Part shown: one piece after another, positions 52,802 through 61,270 of the stretch
Numbering within the stretch: the first letter of the stretch is position 1
How the letters are laid out: each line of letters begins with the position of its first letter
NCBI RefSeq assembly: GCF_003340345.1
Contig: NZ_PPTQ01000012.1
Coordinates: 1-64,000 of the forward strand
DNA length: 64,000 nucleotides
Reading direction: 5' to 3'
DNA from: Paraeggerthella hongkongensis
GTDB taxonomy: Bacteria; Actinomycetota; Coriobacteriia; Coriobacteriales; Eggerthellaceae
Made by a program: the position numbers and the translations under genes
Notes under the pieces: model-generated
Database searches by the model: none
Told to the model about the DNA's origin: nothing
Seen by the model: the letters and a program-made list of their open reading frames with translations, nothing else

Positions 52802-52912
52802 CTAGCGATAACCGTAAGCCTTCCAGTTATCCGGAACGTCGGCGTCGGCATGGCATTGCGTGCAAGCATTGACCGACGGTTCGTGAACCTTGTGGCAGTC
52901 GCCGCATGCCAA
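52802..52912 (-). pseudogene. remnant of a multihaem cytochrome c, C-terminal fragment
   Basis: 37 codons on the minus strand read LACGDCHKVHEPSVNACTQC followed by HADADVPDNWKAYGYR and a stop. Two intact CxxCH haem motifs (CGDCH, CTQCH) in so short a stretch identify a cytochrome-c3-like C-terminus. There is no start codon with a ribosome site, no signal peptide and no upstream homologous sequence: the frame runs directly into the 3' end of the MFS gene, which stops 6 bp away. The rest of the gene was lost, probably when the MFS gene region was joined here. Confidence 0.7.
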
Positions 52913-52917
52913 CTGCT

Positions 52918-54300
52918 CTAGCGCACCTTCGCCACGATAAACCCGAGCGTAGCAACCGCCATGACGGCGGAGAATCCGAAGGCAACCTGATACGCCAGCG
53001 CCGGGTCCGCCACGCCCGCCGATGTTGCGCCCACCGCCGTGATGGCGAACACCATCACCGACGTTCCCAGCGACGCGCACGCCTGCCGCGCCGCAATGCA
53101 AAACGACGATCCATCAGCGACGATCGGGCGCGGCAGTTTCGCCAAGCTCCACGAAGTCAGCGGCCCCACCAGGCCCGATACTCCCACCGCGCGCACTGCT
53201 TGACAGAGCGTCACCGCCCAAAGCGGCGTGTCGGATTCCAGAAACGACATGAGCACCGCGCCAGCCGCCAGAAACACGCCCGACACCACCGCGACCGGAC
53301 GCACGCCCACGCGGTCGGTCAGCACGCCGGCCAGGGGATTCAACAACAGCGCAGCCACTGTTCCCGGAAGCAGCACCACTCCGGCCTCAAGCGCAGTTCC
53401 GCCGCACAGGCCTTCCACATACAGCGGCACGATCAGGGTAACGCCCATGAACGAGGCGTTCAGCAGGTTTTGCGCCACGAACCCCGCCGTGTACTGGCGC
53501 GATGCGAATATCTCCATCGTAATAAGCGGATGGTCAACCCGCTTTTGCCGACGAACGAACAACGTCAAGAACAACGCACCCAGCACGATGGGAGCCCAAA
53601 TGAACGGACTGCTGGGTGCAAAGCTGCTTGCGTTCGAAAACCCCAGCAGCAACCCGCCGAATCCAATCGTGGACATTGTCAGCGACACGATATCGAGACG
53701 TGCGCCCGTATCACGCGCGGAAGCAGGCTTGATGGCAATGGCCGCGGCAATCGCAAGCATCACCGTAAGGGCGGCCAGCAGCACGAAGAAGCTGCGCCAA
53801 CCCCACGAGAAGCTCATGGCGCCGCCAATGGTAGGTCCGATGTTCGGCGCGAACCCCATAGCCACGCCCGCAATGCCCATGGCGGTAGCCTGACGGCCAG
53901 GCGGGAAGCTGGTCATGGCGATGGTCTGCATGAGCGGCATGAGCAAGCCCGTGGAAACCGCCTGCAAGACGCGCCCCACCAGCAAAACCGCAAAGTTCGG
54001 AGCCAGCAGATCGGCAAGCGCGCCTACCAGGAAAAACGAAAGAGCCAGAAACACATGACGGCGAACCGAGAACCGTCGCGAAAGAAACGTGGCAACGGGA
54101 ACCGTTACCCCAAGCACCAGCATATAGCTGGTCGTAAGCCATTGCCCCAGATCAACAGATAGAGCGAACTCCCCCATGATGTCGCCCAGCATGGCGTTCA
54201 CCGCTGTTTGCGACAGGTTTCCCGAAGCCGAAGCCAATACCACGATGGCGAACAGCGCGTACACCGCACCGCGCTTTCTTGCCTGGTTTTCGCCCGCCAT
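52918..54300 (-). CDS. DHA2-family multidrug MFS exporter
   Basis: 460 aa with about 14 hydrophobic segments, as in DHA2 (EmrB/QacA) exporters. FLSRRFSVRRHVFLALSFF is the cytoplasmic loop 2-3 motif and VGRVLQAVSTGLLMPLMQT motif B-like region; GFAPNIGPTIGG is the antiporter motif C. The start at 54300 (MAGENQARKR) has GGAGGCGGT before it; the open frame upstream extends into the repeat region and is spurious. Substrate unknown. Confidence 0.85.
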   Translation of the reverse strand: MAGENQARKRGAVYALFAIVVLASASGNLSQTAVNAMLGDIMGEFALSVDLGQWLTTSYMLVLGVTVPVATFLSRRFSVRRHVFLALSFFLVGALADLLAPNFAVLLVGRVLQAVSTGLLMPLMQTIAMTSFPPGRQATAMGIAGVAMGFAPNIGPTIGGAMSFSWGWRSFFVLLAALTVMLAIAAAIAIKPASARDTGARLDIVSLTMSTIGFGGLLLGFSNASSFAPSSPFIWAPIVLGALFLTLFVRRQKRVDHPLITMEIFASRQYTAGFVAQNLLNASFMGVTLIVPLYVEGLCGGTALEAGVVLLPGTVAALLLNPLAGVLTDRVGVRPVAVVSGVFLAAGAVLMSFLESDTPLWAVTLCQAVRAVGVSGLVGPLTSWSLAKLPRPIVADGSSFCIAARQACASLGTSVMVFAITAVGATSAGVADPALAYQVAFGFSAVMAVATLGFIVAKVR

Positions 54301-54460
54301 ACCGCCTCCGCTCCAGAACCGTCGCTCCCGCAAGGCCAGTATATCCCAAGCGTTTCGGCAGTAGGGGGAAAAGACCGCCCGCAGGCGCTTGCGCCGATTG
54401 CAGGCGGTTTGCGCTGCTCGTCGGACGAGCCGCGTCGACTTCGACTGAGCCGCGGAGCCT

Positions 54461-54508
54461 CTGGGCCACGGGGTCGCTGGGCCGCTGGGCCACGGGGTCG
54501 CTGGGCCG
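54461..54508. repeat. 24-bp tandem repeat, two perfect copies
   Basis: The unit CTGGGCCACGGGGTCGCTGG plus GCCG occurs twice without change (54461-54484, 54485-54508), with a degenerate third copy after it. It lies 36 bp outside the left arm of the family 2 element in the 514-bp gap 54301-54814. Confidence 0.85.
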
Positions 54509-54544
54509 CTGGACCGCGGAGCCGAGGGGCCACAGGGCCAGGCT

Positions 54545-54752
54545 TGCGCTCGAAAAACCGCTCCCGCTGGCAGGTTTTGACGGTTTGCGGTCGTCAAGCC
54601 GAGCACTGTTCCGGTCGTCGCTCGGCTTCCGTTTCATTTCGCCTGTTCACAGCCTTGAGCTGTCGCGTCGCGCCCTTGCGCGCGACCAACCGGCCAGATA
54701 CGACGACTCCTAAACGTCAAAACCTGCCAGCGGGAGCGATTTTTCGAGCGCA
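54545..54752. repeat. family 2 palindromic element, copy D (208 bp)
   Basis: Inverted arms of 51 bp (54545-54595, 54702-54752) match at 46 positions; the shared core is CGCTGGCAGGTTTTGACG. The 106-bp interior has its own AAGCCGAGC/GCTCGGCTT hairpin. Interior segment 54630-54673 matches the reverse complement of 62153-62196 in copy E at 32 of 44 positions, while arm-specific bases (GGTTTG left, GTTTAGG in the right arm) keep the same order in both copies. Confidence 0.88.
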
Positions 54753-54814
54753 CGGCGCCAAAGCGACAGCAAGGTGGGCGCGCGAGCCGTCAACCCGCGC
54801 ACCCACCTTGCCTA

Positions 54815-55372
54815 TTAGTTGAACGTCTGCTGGGTCTTCTCCAAGCCTACCTGCACAAGCGACAGTGCAGCCTGGGCGCCTCGATCCACCGCGTAAGCGA
54901 AATCGTCGGCCGCCTCCTTCTTAGGCTGCGACAACACCCAATCCACCACGGGCATGCGTCCCGGCGGACGACCGATGCCGATGCGCACCCGAAACCAATC
55001 GCGCGTTCCCAGCTTGTCGCAGATAGAACGCAACCCGTTGTGCCCGGCATGCCCGCCGCCGAATTTCACGCGCACCGTGCCCGGATCGATGTCCAGCTCA
55101 TCGTGCACCACAACCACGTGGTCCGCGTCTACGCCGTAGGCGTTCATCAGCTGCTTGACCGGTCCGCCCGAAGTGTTCATGTAGCTCTGCGGCTTAGCCA
55201 GAATCAAATCATGATCGCGGTACACGCCCTTCGCCGTCAGGGCTCCGCATTCAGTCTTCCAATAGCGCGCGCCCACCTCCTCGGCAAGGGCGTCGACGGT
55301 GTCGAACCCGGCGTTATGCCGCGTATGCGCATACTCCTCGCCCGGATTCCCCAGGCCAACGATTAAGAACAT
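54815..55372 (-). CDS. pth: peptidyl-tRNA hydrolase
   Basis: 185 aa, the normal size. GLGNPGEEYAHTRHNAGF holds the catalytic His, and KPQSYMNTSG, HDELDIDPG and GGGHAGHNGLRSI complete the family pattern. It releases tRNA from peptidyl-tRNA dropped by ribosomes. The start at 55372 is fixed by homology; its ribosome site (GGAAAG) is weak. It probably follows prs in the same transcript, as often seen. Confidence 0.93.
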   Translation of the reverse strand: MFLIVGLGNPGEEYAHTRHNAGFDTVDALAEEVGARYWKTECGALTAKGVYRDHDLILAKPQSYMNTSGGPVKQLMNAYGVDADHVVVVHDELDIDPGTVRVKFGGGHAGHNGLRSICDKLGTRDWFRVRIGIGRPPGRMPVVDWVLSQPKKEAADDFAYAVDRGAQAALSLVQVGLEKTQQTFN

Positions 55373-55432
55373 GAAAATCAGCTTTCCACTTGCAGGTTGT
55401 TCAGCTTGCGCGTCGAACGTGCAAGCCGGCAA

Positions 55433-55532
55433 GAAGGACCGCGGTGCCCGAGATTCGCGGGACAGAGAAGGCAAGCGCACTTCAGTACGCAAACCTTCGT
55501 CATCGCGCGAAGAAGGGGTGCCGCGGTCCTTC
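55433..55532. repeat. 12-bp inverted repeat between pth and prs
   Basis: GAAGGACCGCGG (55433-55444) recurs inverted at 55521-55532, spanning 100 bp of the 204-bp gap. It resembles the other palindromic elements in plan, but has shorter arms. Confidence 0.5.
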
Positions 55533-55576
55533 GCAGCGTCGACTTGTTACGCCGTTCGCAGAACAGCGCAACTTCT

Positions 55577-56542
55577 CTACTCGAACAGCGACGCCACCGA
55601 GCCGTTGTTGTACACGTTGTTGATAGTCTCGGCGAACAGCGAAGCCAAGGACAGCACCTTGATCTTGCCCGTCTGGCGCTCCAGCGGCACGGGCACCGCG
55701 TTCGTAACCACAACTTCCTCGATGACGGAGTTCGCGATACGATCGTACGCCGGGCCGCTGAACAGGCCGTGCGTTGCGCAGGCGTACACCTTCGCCGCGC
55801 CCTTCGCCTTGAGGGTGGCCGCTGCAGCAACCAAGGATCCCGCGGTGTCGATCATGTCGTCGTTCAGGATGCAGATCTTGTCCTTCACGTCGCCGATCAG
55901 CGCCGTAATCTCGGCCTGGTTGTGCTTCGGACGGTCCTTGTGCATGATGGCGATGTCGCAGCCCAGCATGGTGGAGAACTTCTTGGCGGCTTTCGCGCGG
56001 CCCACGTCGGGAGACACCACGCACAGGTCCTCGGGGTTGAATCCCATGGACTTGTAATAGTCCACGAAGATGGGCATGGCCGTCATGTGGTTCACCGGAA
56101 GATCGAAAAAGCCCTGGATGGCGTCCTGGTGCAGATCCACGGTGATCACGTTGTCCACGCCCGCCGCAGCCAGCAGGTCGGCGACCAGCTTGGCGGTGAT
56201 GGGCTCGCGCGGAGCGGCCTTGCGGTCCTGGCGCGCGTAACCGTAATGCGAGACCACGGCAGACACGGAGCGAGCGGAAGCGCGCTTGGCGGCATCGGTC
56301 ATGATAAGCAGCTCCATCAGGGCGTCGTTCACATCGTAGCCGTCGGCGCCGCACACCGACTGAATCAGAAACACGTCGGCGCCGCGCACGCTCTCCTGAT
56401 AGCGCGCGTAAATTTCGCCGTTTGCGAACTTCTCAAGCTTGACGTTGCCCAGCGAGACGTTCAGGTCCTTCGCGATCTCGTCGGCGAGCCCGGGGTTAAC
56501 CGACCCCGAGAACAGGGCCATGCTCTTCTGCACTTCCGTCAT
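55577..56542 (-). CDS. prs: ribose-phosphate pyrophosphokinase
   Basis: 321 aa. FSGSVNPGLADEIA, YGYARQDRK, and the PRPP-binding loop NDDMIDTAGS are characteristic; SPDVGRAKAAKKF is the flexible-loop region. It makes PRPP for nucleotide, His and Trp synthesis. Start at 56542 behind AAAGGAGC. It lies downstream of glmU, a conserved gene order (glmU-prs-pth) in many Gram-positive bacteria, although here a terminator and a family 3 element separate glmU from prs. Confidence 0.94.
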   Translation of the reverse strand: MTEVQKSMALFSGSVNPGLADEIAKDLNVSLGNVKLEKFANGEIYARYQESVRGADVFLIQSVCGADGYDVNDALMELLIMTDAAKRASARSVSAVVSHYGYARQDRKAAPREPITAKLVADLLAAAGVDNVITVDLHQDAIQGFFDLPVNHMTAMPIFVDYYKSMGFNPEDLCVVSPDVGRAKAAKKFSTMLGCDIAIMHKDRPKHNQAEITALIGDVKDKICILNDDMIDTAGSLVAAAATLKAKGAAKVYACATHGLFSGPAYDRIANSVIEEVVVTNAVPVPLERQTGKIKVLSLASLFAETINNVYNNGSVASLFE

Positions 56543-56731
56543 GTACGCGCTCCTTTGCGTCACCTCATGGGCCGCCGCGCTGCGCGACCGTCACCCCTTA
56601 TCCCGTTCCCTCCATTGTATCCGCAGGTGGCTCGGTCGCACAGGGGGAACGCCCGCTTCTTCGCAGATTGATCGCAAGAGAATTTCCATGCACGGCGTCG
56701 CAACCCCTCCTCCGACCGGCGCGCCGTAGAG

Positions 56732-56789
56732 CATTGTCGCCCGAAACGTACGGAATTCCCGCAAAAACCGTACGTTTCGGGCGACAATG
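56732..56789. repeat. family 3 hairpin element, copy G (58 bp)
   Basis: Arms of 22 bp starting CATTGTCGCCCGAAACGT are exact complements around a 14-base loop. Compared with copy F the stem differs at two positions (C/G at 12, G/T at 18), each with the matching change in the opposite arm. It sits between glmU and prs, next to the glmU terminator. Confidence 0.85.
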
Positions 56790-56801
56790 CGTATATGAAA
56801 A

Positions 56802-56823
56802 ACGGGGCGATCTCTCGCCCCGT
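56802..56823 (-). terminator. intrinsic terminator after glmU
   Basis: A 9-bp stem ACGGGGCGA / TCGCCCCGT with a four-base loop; on the minus strand it continues into TTTTT, the classical form. It lies 24 bp past the glmU stop. Confidence 0.88.
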
Positions 56824-56846
56824 CGCAGTTTCCATTTTCCGCGTTC

Positions 56847-58226
56847 CTACGCTTCCGCTTGCCTCGCGCGCTTCTTGGCGGCCCAACCGGGAATCTCGCG
56901 CTGCTCGGGTCGCGTCAACGCCAAAGCGTCGGCCGCCACGTCCTTGGCAATGCACGATCCCGCACCGATAATCGCGCCCGCGCCGATGGTGACCGGCGCC
57001 ACCATCATGGTATCGCTGCCCACGAACGCACCGTCGCCGATAACCGTCGGCCACTTTTTCTTGCCGTCGTAGTTGCAGGTGATCGAGCCCGCACCGATGT
57101 TCACGTCTTCGCCGATGGTCGTGTCGCCGATGTAGGACAGATGCGGGACCTTCGACCCCTTGCCCACCGTGGACTTCTTGATCTCCACGTGCGTGCCGGC
57201 TTTCGCGCCTTCGCACAGATGGGCGGCAGGGCGCAGGTACGCGCGCGGACCAGCCGTCGCGCCGTCGTCCAGGCGCGCTTCCACGGCCACGGTCTCGTCA
57301 ACCGTGCAGCCGCGGCCCACCACCGTGTCGGTCAGGCGGGAATGCGGCCCGACCACGCTGTCTTCTCCTATGCGCGTGGACCCCATCAAAAACGTCTGGG
57401 GCAGCAGCTCGACATCCTGCTCGATAACCACGTCCGGCCCGATCCACACCTGGTCGGGATCGGTCATGGTCACGCCATTCGCCATGTGACCAGCGTTGAT
57501 GCGACGCTGCAGCAGCTTCGTGGCCTCGGCCAGCTGTGCACGCGAGTTCACGCCCAGGCACTCGGAAGCGTCATCGCACGGCAGCGCCAGCACCGGACGG
57601 CCAGCACGGCGGCAAATCTCCAACACGTCGGTCAAATAGAACTCGCCCTGGGCATTGTCGTTGCCAACCTGGGCCAGCGCGTCGAACAAAGCACGCGCGT
57701 CAAAGCAGTAGAACCCGGAGTTGCATTCGCGCAAAGCCGCCTCTTCGGGCGTTGCGTCCTTCTGCTCCACGATGCGCGCCACCGAGCCTCGCTCGTCGCG
57801 CACGATGCGCCCGTACCCGAACGGATCGTCCAGTTCCATGGTCAGCACCACCACGGCAGCGTTATCGCGCTCGCGCGCCTCGACCAGCTGCGCAATCGTT
57901 CGGGACGTGATAAGCGGGCAGTCGCCCGACAGCACCACCAGCGAGCCGTCGAAGTCGGCAAGCGCGTCCGCGCACACCAGAACCGCGCCCGCCGTGCCGT
58001 TCTGCTCGCTTTGCACAACGGCCTGCGTATCGCCCTCGATCAGCGGAATCACCTGCTCGCGAGCATGCCCCACCACGGAAACCACGCGGTCCACGCCAGC
58101 TTCGCGGGCCGCGTCCACCACCCAGCGAACCAGCGGTTTTCCCAGCACCTCGTGGGCAACCTTGGGCTTCTTGGACTTCATGCGGGTGCCCGCACCCGCA
58201 GCTAGAACGATAGCAGCTGCTTCCAT
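56847..58226 (-). CDS. glmU: bifunctional UDP-N-acetylglucosamine pyrophosphorylase / glucosamine-1-phosphate acetyltransferase
   Basis: 459 aa. The N-terminal uridylyltransferase has LAAGAGTRMKSKKPKVAHEV, GYGRIVR and NSGFYCFD; the C-terminal acetyltransferase is a left-handed beta-helix with hexapeptide repeats (IGDTTIGEDVNIGAGSITCN). It supplies UDP-GlcNAc for peptidoglycan. Start at 58226 behind AAGGAA; five extra codons upstream lack a site. It is 23 bp downstream of nhaA. Confidence 0.94.
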   Translation of the reverse strand: MEAAAIVLAAGAGTRMKSKKPKVAHEVLGKPLVRWVVDAAREAGVDRVVSVVGHAREQVIPLIEGDTQAVVQSEQNGTAGAVLVCADALADFDGSLVVLSGDCPLITSRTIAQLVEARERDNAAVVVLTMELDDPFGYGRIVRDERGSVARIVEQKDATPEEAALRECNSGFYCFDARALFDALAQVGNDNAQGEFYLTDVLEICRRAGRPVLALPCDDASECLGVNSRAQLAEATKLLQRRINAGHMANGVTMTDPDQVWIGPDVVIEQDVELLPQTFLMGSTRIGEDSVVGPHSRLTDTVVGRGCTVDETVAVEARLDDGATAGPRAYLRPAAHLCEGAKAGTHVEIKKSTVGKGSKVPHLSYIGDTTIGEDVNIGAGSITCNYDGKKKWPTVIGDGAFVGSDTMMVAPVTIGAGAIIGAGSCIAKDVAADALALTRPEQREIPGWAAKKRARQAEA

Positions 58227-58249
58227 GTCATTCCTTCGCAACGTGGCTT

Positions 58250-60049
58250 CTATTCTTTCCCGGACATACCGGTAACATCATCTTCCTCGCGACGCAACGC
58301 GCGCTGTCGAGCCGCCTCGCCGCCTTCGCGCACCAAGGCTTCCTCCACGCTTACCAGCGGAGGCTTATCCTGGTTCTCGTGCAAATCCTCCTGCACCTGC
58401 TCCAGCAGATCTTCCTTGCCCTCCTCGCGCAACACGCGCGCCACCTCCTCGCGCAGCGCCTCGCGAACGTCCCTGATGGAGCCGCCGCCCAAAAGACCGG
58501 TCGGGCCCAGATCGACCACGATCTCGAACATGTGGCCCCGCGAATGAGCAGCCGCGAACTCCTCCTTCATCTGAGGGTTCTCGATGTCCCGCAGCATTTC
58601 CTCGTACTCGCGCGCCGCATCGCGGTCGGCCGTCTGCAGGTTCTCGTCGTCCTCACGAGCCGTGGACAGGTAAGCCACGCCGCGCTTATGGGCGCGCTTC
58701 GCCTGCAAAAGCAGGAACAGGAAGCCGATGATGCCTGCCAGAAGCGACGCCGCCAGAATGCCCAGCTTCGCCGTAGCCACCAGGACCTCGTCGTCGAACG
58801 CCAGGTTAGCAACGAAAATAGCCATCGTGAAGCCAACGCCGCCCAGGATGCTCGCGCCCAGCATGTGCCCCCAGTTCACGTTCTCGGGAAGCGACGCCAG
58901 CTTGCTCTTCACAATGGCGAAGCTCATCACCATGATGCCAAGCGGCTTGCCCACCAGCAAACCAAGCAGAACGCCGTACAGAACAGGGTCGGTCAGCATG
59001 GCCCCAACGTCCACGCCGGTAAAGCTCACATCGGCGTTCGTCAGCGCGAACAGCGGCAGAATGGCGAAATACACCCACGGGTACAGCTTGTGCTCCAAAC
59101 GCGTCGCGGGGGGCACCACCTGACGCGCCACGCGGCTCAGCGACGAAACCGTCTCGATGTACTTGCCCTGCGCGATAACCGGCGTCTCGGGCTGGAATGC
59201 CTCGTGCGCTTGCCGCACCTTGGTGCCCGACCAGTCGGTGAAGCTCTTCAGGTCAACGCGCGAGCCCGACGGGATGGCAAAGGCCAGCAGCACGCCGGCG
59301 ATGGTGGAGTGCACGCCCGACATGAACACGCAGTACCACAGCACAGCGCCCACCAGCAAATACGGGACAAGCGAATAAATATGGCTGCGGTTCATCAAAA
59401 CCAGCACCACCAGCACCGCCGCGGCGGCCCCCAGCCAGAACAGCGAAGGGCTCTGGCCGTAGAAGATGGCGATGACCAGGATAGCCATGATGTCGTCGGC
59501 CACGGCAAGCGTGCTCAGGAACACGCGAACGCCGCTAGGAACGCGATTGCCCAGCAAGGCCAGGATGCCCAGAGCGAACGCGATGTCGGTTGCGGTGGGA
59601 ACGCCCCAGCCGTGAGCCGTTTCAGGATTCGTCGCGTTGAACAGCAGGTAGATGCCAACCGGCACGATCACGCCGCCGAGCGCCGCCATAATAGGCAGCA
59701 GAGCTTGGCGGATGTTCGTCAGCTCGCCCACCGTCAACTCGTACTTGACCTCCAAACCCACCAGCAAGAAGAAGATGGCCATGAAGATGTCGTTGATGAT
59801 GTGCGCCATGGACATGCCGGCGAACGCATCCCCGAAGAAAAAGCCCACTTCCGTGTGCCAAAAATGGATAAAGGCATCGTACGCGCCCGTATTCGCAACA
59901 ACAAGCGCAACCACAGCCGCCAGCAGCATTGCGCCCGCAGCCTTCGTAGACGAATGAGTGAACTGGATGAGCTTCCAATATCGAGCCTGATGGCCCTGAA
60001 CCTCCGAAATGAAAATACGCTGAGTGCCTTCTTGGTTCGTATCAGTCAT
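58250..60049 (-). CDS. nhaA: Na+/H+ antiporter NhaA with long C-terminal extension
   Basis: 599 aa compared with about 390 in E. coli. The first 430 residues are the transporter: IFFLLVGLEVKYEL, TATDIAFALGILALLGNRVP, and LAVADDIMAILVIA with the two sodium-binding Asp residues. The last 170 residues are hydrophilic and strongly charged (EEMLRDIENPQMKEEF, REEGKEDLLEQVQEDL), with heptad-like stretches, and are probably cytoplasmic. The protein exchanges internal sodium for protons. Start at 60049 behind AAGG. It is the first gene of the nhaA-glmU pair. Confidence 0.88.
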   Translation of the reverse strand: MTDTNQEGTQRIFISEVQGHQARYWKLIQFTHSSTKAAGAMLLAAVVALVVANTGAYDAFIHFWHTEVGFFFGDAFAGMSMAHIINDIFMAIFFLLVGLEVKYELTVGELTNIRQALLPIMAALGGVIVPVGIYLLFNATNPETAHGWGVPTATDIAFALGILALLGNRVPSGVRVFLSTLAVADDIMAILVIAIFYGQSPSLFWLGAAAAVLVVLVLMNRSHIYSLVPYLLVGAVLWYCVFMSGVHSTIAGVLLAFAIPSGSRVDLKSFTDWSGTKVRQAHEAFQPETPVIAQGKYIETVSSLSRVARQVVPPATRLEHKLYPWVYFAILPLFALTNADVSFTGVDVGAMLTDPVLYGVLLGLLVGKPLGIMVMSFAIVKSKLASLPENVNWGHMLGASILGGVGFTMAIFVANLAFDDEVLVATAKLGILAASLLAGIIGFLFLLLQAKRAHKRGVAYLSTAREDDENLQTADRDAAREYEEMLRDIENPQMKEEFAAAHSRGHMFEIVVDLGPTGLLGGGSIRDVREALREEVARVLREEGKEDLLEQVQEDLHENQDKPPLVSVEEALVREGGEAARQRALRREEDDVTGMSGKE

Positions 60050-60288
60050 AATTGCCTTAGCGCATGCCCGCGACCCTTCCGGGGCGCCTCTCTTGCCTGT
60101 CATCGCGGGAGCCGGGCACGCGGCGCTCCCCTAAAACACCCTCGTATTATCCATCATCGCCCGGCACTTCCTTGTATCCACGCTACGTTTTTAAACCGAT
60201 TTCATAACATGGTGCAAAATAGCCCTCCAAAACAAAGGGTTTTGCGCTATGCTATTCCTATCAGTTCGACGAAAGGAGTCGGCTTGCA

Positions 60289-60339
60289 ATGCGACGAAAA
60301 AAGCTTCTTTTTGCCCGCATGACCAGGCCAGGCGCTTGA
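60289..60339 (+). CDS. possible 16-residue leader peptide upstream of hpf
   Basis: A short frame, MRRKKLLFARMTRPGA, starts 10 bases after AAAGGAG and ends 43 bp before hpf. The DNA has a small A/T-rich hairpin (AAAAAGCTTCTTTTT). It could be a regulatory leader, or a chance frame in the hpf 5' untranslated region. The rest of the 333-bp gap 60050-60382 shows a possible promoter (TATGCT at 60248) and nothing else. Confidence 0.25.
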   Translation: MRRKKLLFARMTRPGA

Positions 60340-60382
60340 TCGAGCTGTTTTTTTATTCGCCACGAGGTAAGAGGTGATTGCT

Positions 60383-60958
60383 ATGAGCATTACCGTCACC
60401 GGACGCAAAATGCCTGTAACCGATGCACTGCGTCAGTACGCCGAAGAAAAGATCGGCAACTCCATGAAGGTCATGGACATCGATCCTCTCGTAGCCGAAA
60501 TCGTTCTGTTCGTCGAGAAGAACCCCGCCAACCCTCGCCCCGCCGTCTGCGAAGTGACGCTGCGCACGAAGGGCCACATCATTCGCGTTGAAGAAAGCGA
60601 AGAAGACATGTACGCGGCCATCGACGTCGCCGCCGCTAAGGTGGTACGTCAGCTGCGCAAATACAAGACGAAGGTCATCGACCGCAAACTGCGCGCCGAA
60701 GACGAGACCATCCGCATCCAGCCCGCCGCTGCTGGAGAGCTCGACGTTGACGGCCTCATGCAAGAGCTTGCCGGCGACGAGGTTGTTCGCGTGAAGGAAA
60801 TGGAATTCGCACCGCTGACCGAAGAAGAGGCGCTGGTTCAGATCGACCTTCTGGGCCACGACTTCTACGCCTACACCGACCGCGACAGCGGCCTGGTCAA
60901 CGTACTGTATCGCCGTGACGGCGGCGGCTACGGCCTGCTCAAGCAAAAGGAGGATTAA
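60383..60958 (+). CDS. hpf: long-form ribosome hibernation promoting factor
   Basis: 191 aa. The N-terminal YfiA domain (SITVTGRKMPVTDALRQYAE) and a C-terminal dimerisation domain (LTEEEALVQIDLLGHDFYAY) joined by a linker define the long form, which pairs two 70S ribosomes into an inactive 100S dimer in stationary phase. Start at 60383 behind GAGGTGA. The acp gene begins 5 bp after its stop. Confidence 0.93.
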   Translation: MSITVTGRKMPVTDALRQYAEEKIGNSMKVMDIDPLVAEIVLFVEKNPANPRPAVCEVTLRTKGHIIRVEESEEDMYAAIDVAAAKVVRQLRKYKTKVIDRKLRAEDETIRIQPAAAGELDVDGLMQELAGDEVVRVKEMEFAPLTEEEALVQIDLLGHDFYAYTDRDSGLVNVLYRRDGGGYGLLKQKED

Positions 60959-60963
60959 GCTTC

Positions 60964-61182
60964 ATGCCCACTATCGACACCATCAAGGAAGTGCTGCAGG
61001 AGAACCTGGACATCGATCCCGCCAACGTGACGGAAGAGTCCACGTTCGACTCCTTGGGCATCGATTCGCTCGACATGGTAGAGCTCATCTGCGACCTCGA
61101 AGAGAAGTGCGAAGTCGACTTCGGAGAGCCTGAAGGCCTGAACTCCGTAGGCGACCTGGTGCAGTACGTAGATTCGCTGTAA
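60964..61182 (+). CDS. acpP: acyl carrier protein
   Basis: 72 aa. GIDSLDMVEL contains the serine that carries phosphopantetheine. It is acidic and helical like normal ACPs. It lies alone after hpf, with no fatty-acid synthesis genes in the window, so it may serve general lipid synthesis or a dedicated pathway. A strong terminator follows. Confidence 0.92.
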   Translation: MPTIDTIKEVLQENLDIDPANVTEESTFDSLGIDSLDMVELICDLEEKCEVDFGEPEGLNSVGDLVQYVDSL

Positions 61183-61197
61183 CGCTTCGCCATCCAT

Positions 61198-61226
61198 GAA
61201 AAAGGACCCCTCAGGGGTCCTTTTTC
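61198..61226. terminator. intrinsic terminator after acp
   Basis: AAAAAGGACCCCT and its complement form an almost continuous palindrome ending in TTTTT. It works for hpf-acp and, because of the A-tract, probably also for the convergent gene at 61271-61792. Confidence 0.9.
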
Positions 61227-61270
61227 ATGCGTCGGAAGGATTAACGCCAGCTAGCCCTGCGCAAAACAAC

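Noticed and set aside
58379-60322. 647-codon plus-strand frame opposite nhaA
   Set aside because: Shadow frame rich in His, Gln and Arg; NhaA motifs on the other strand are unambiguous.
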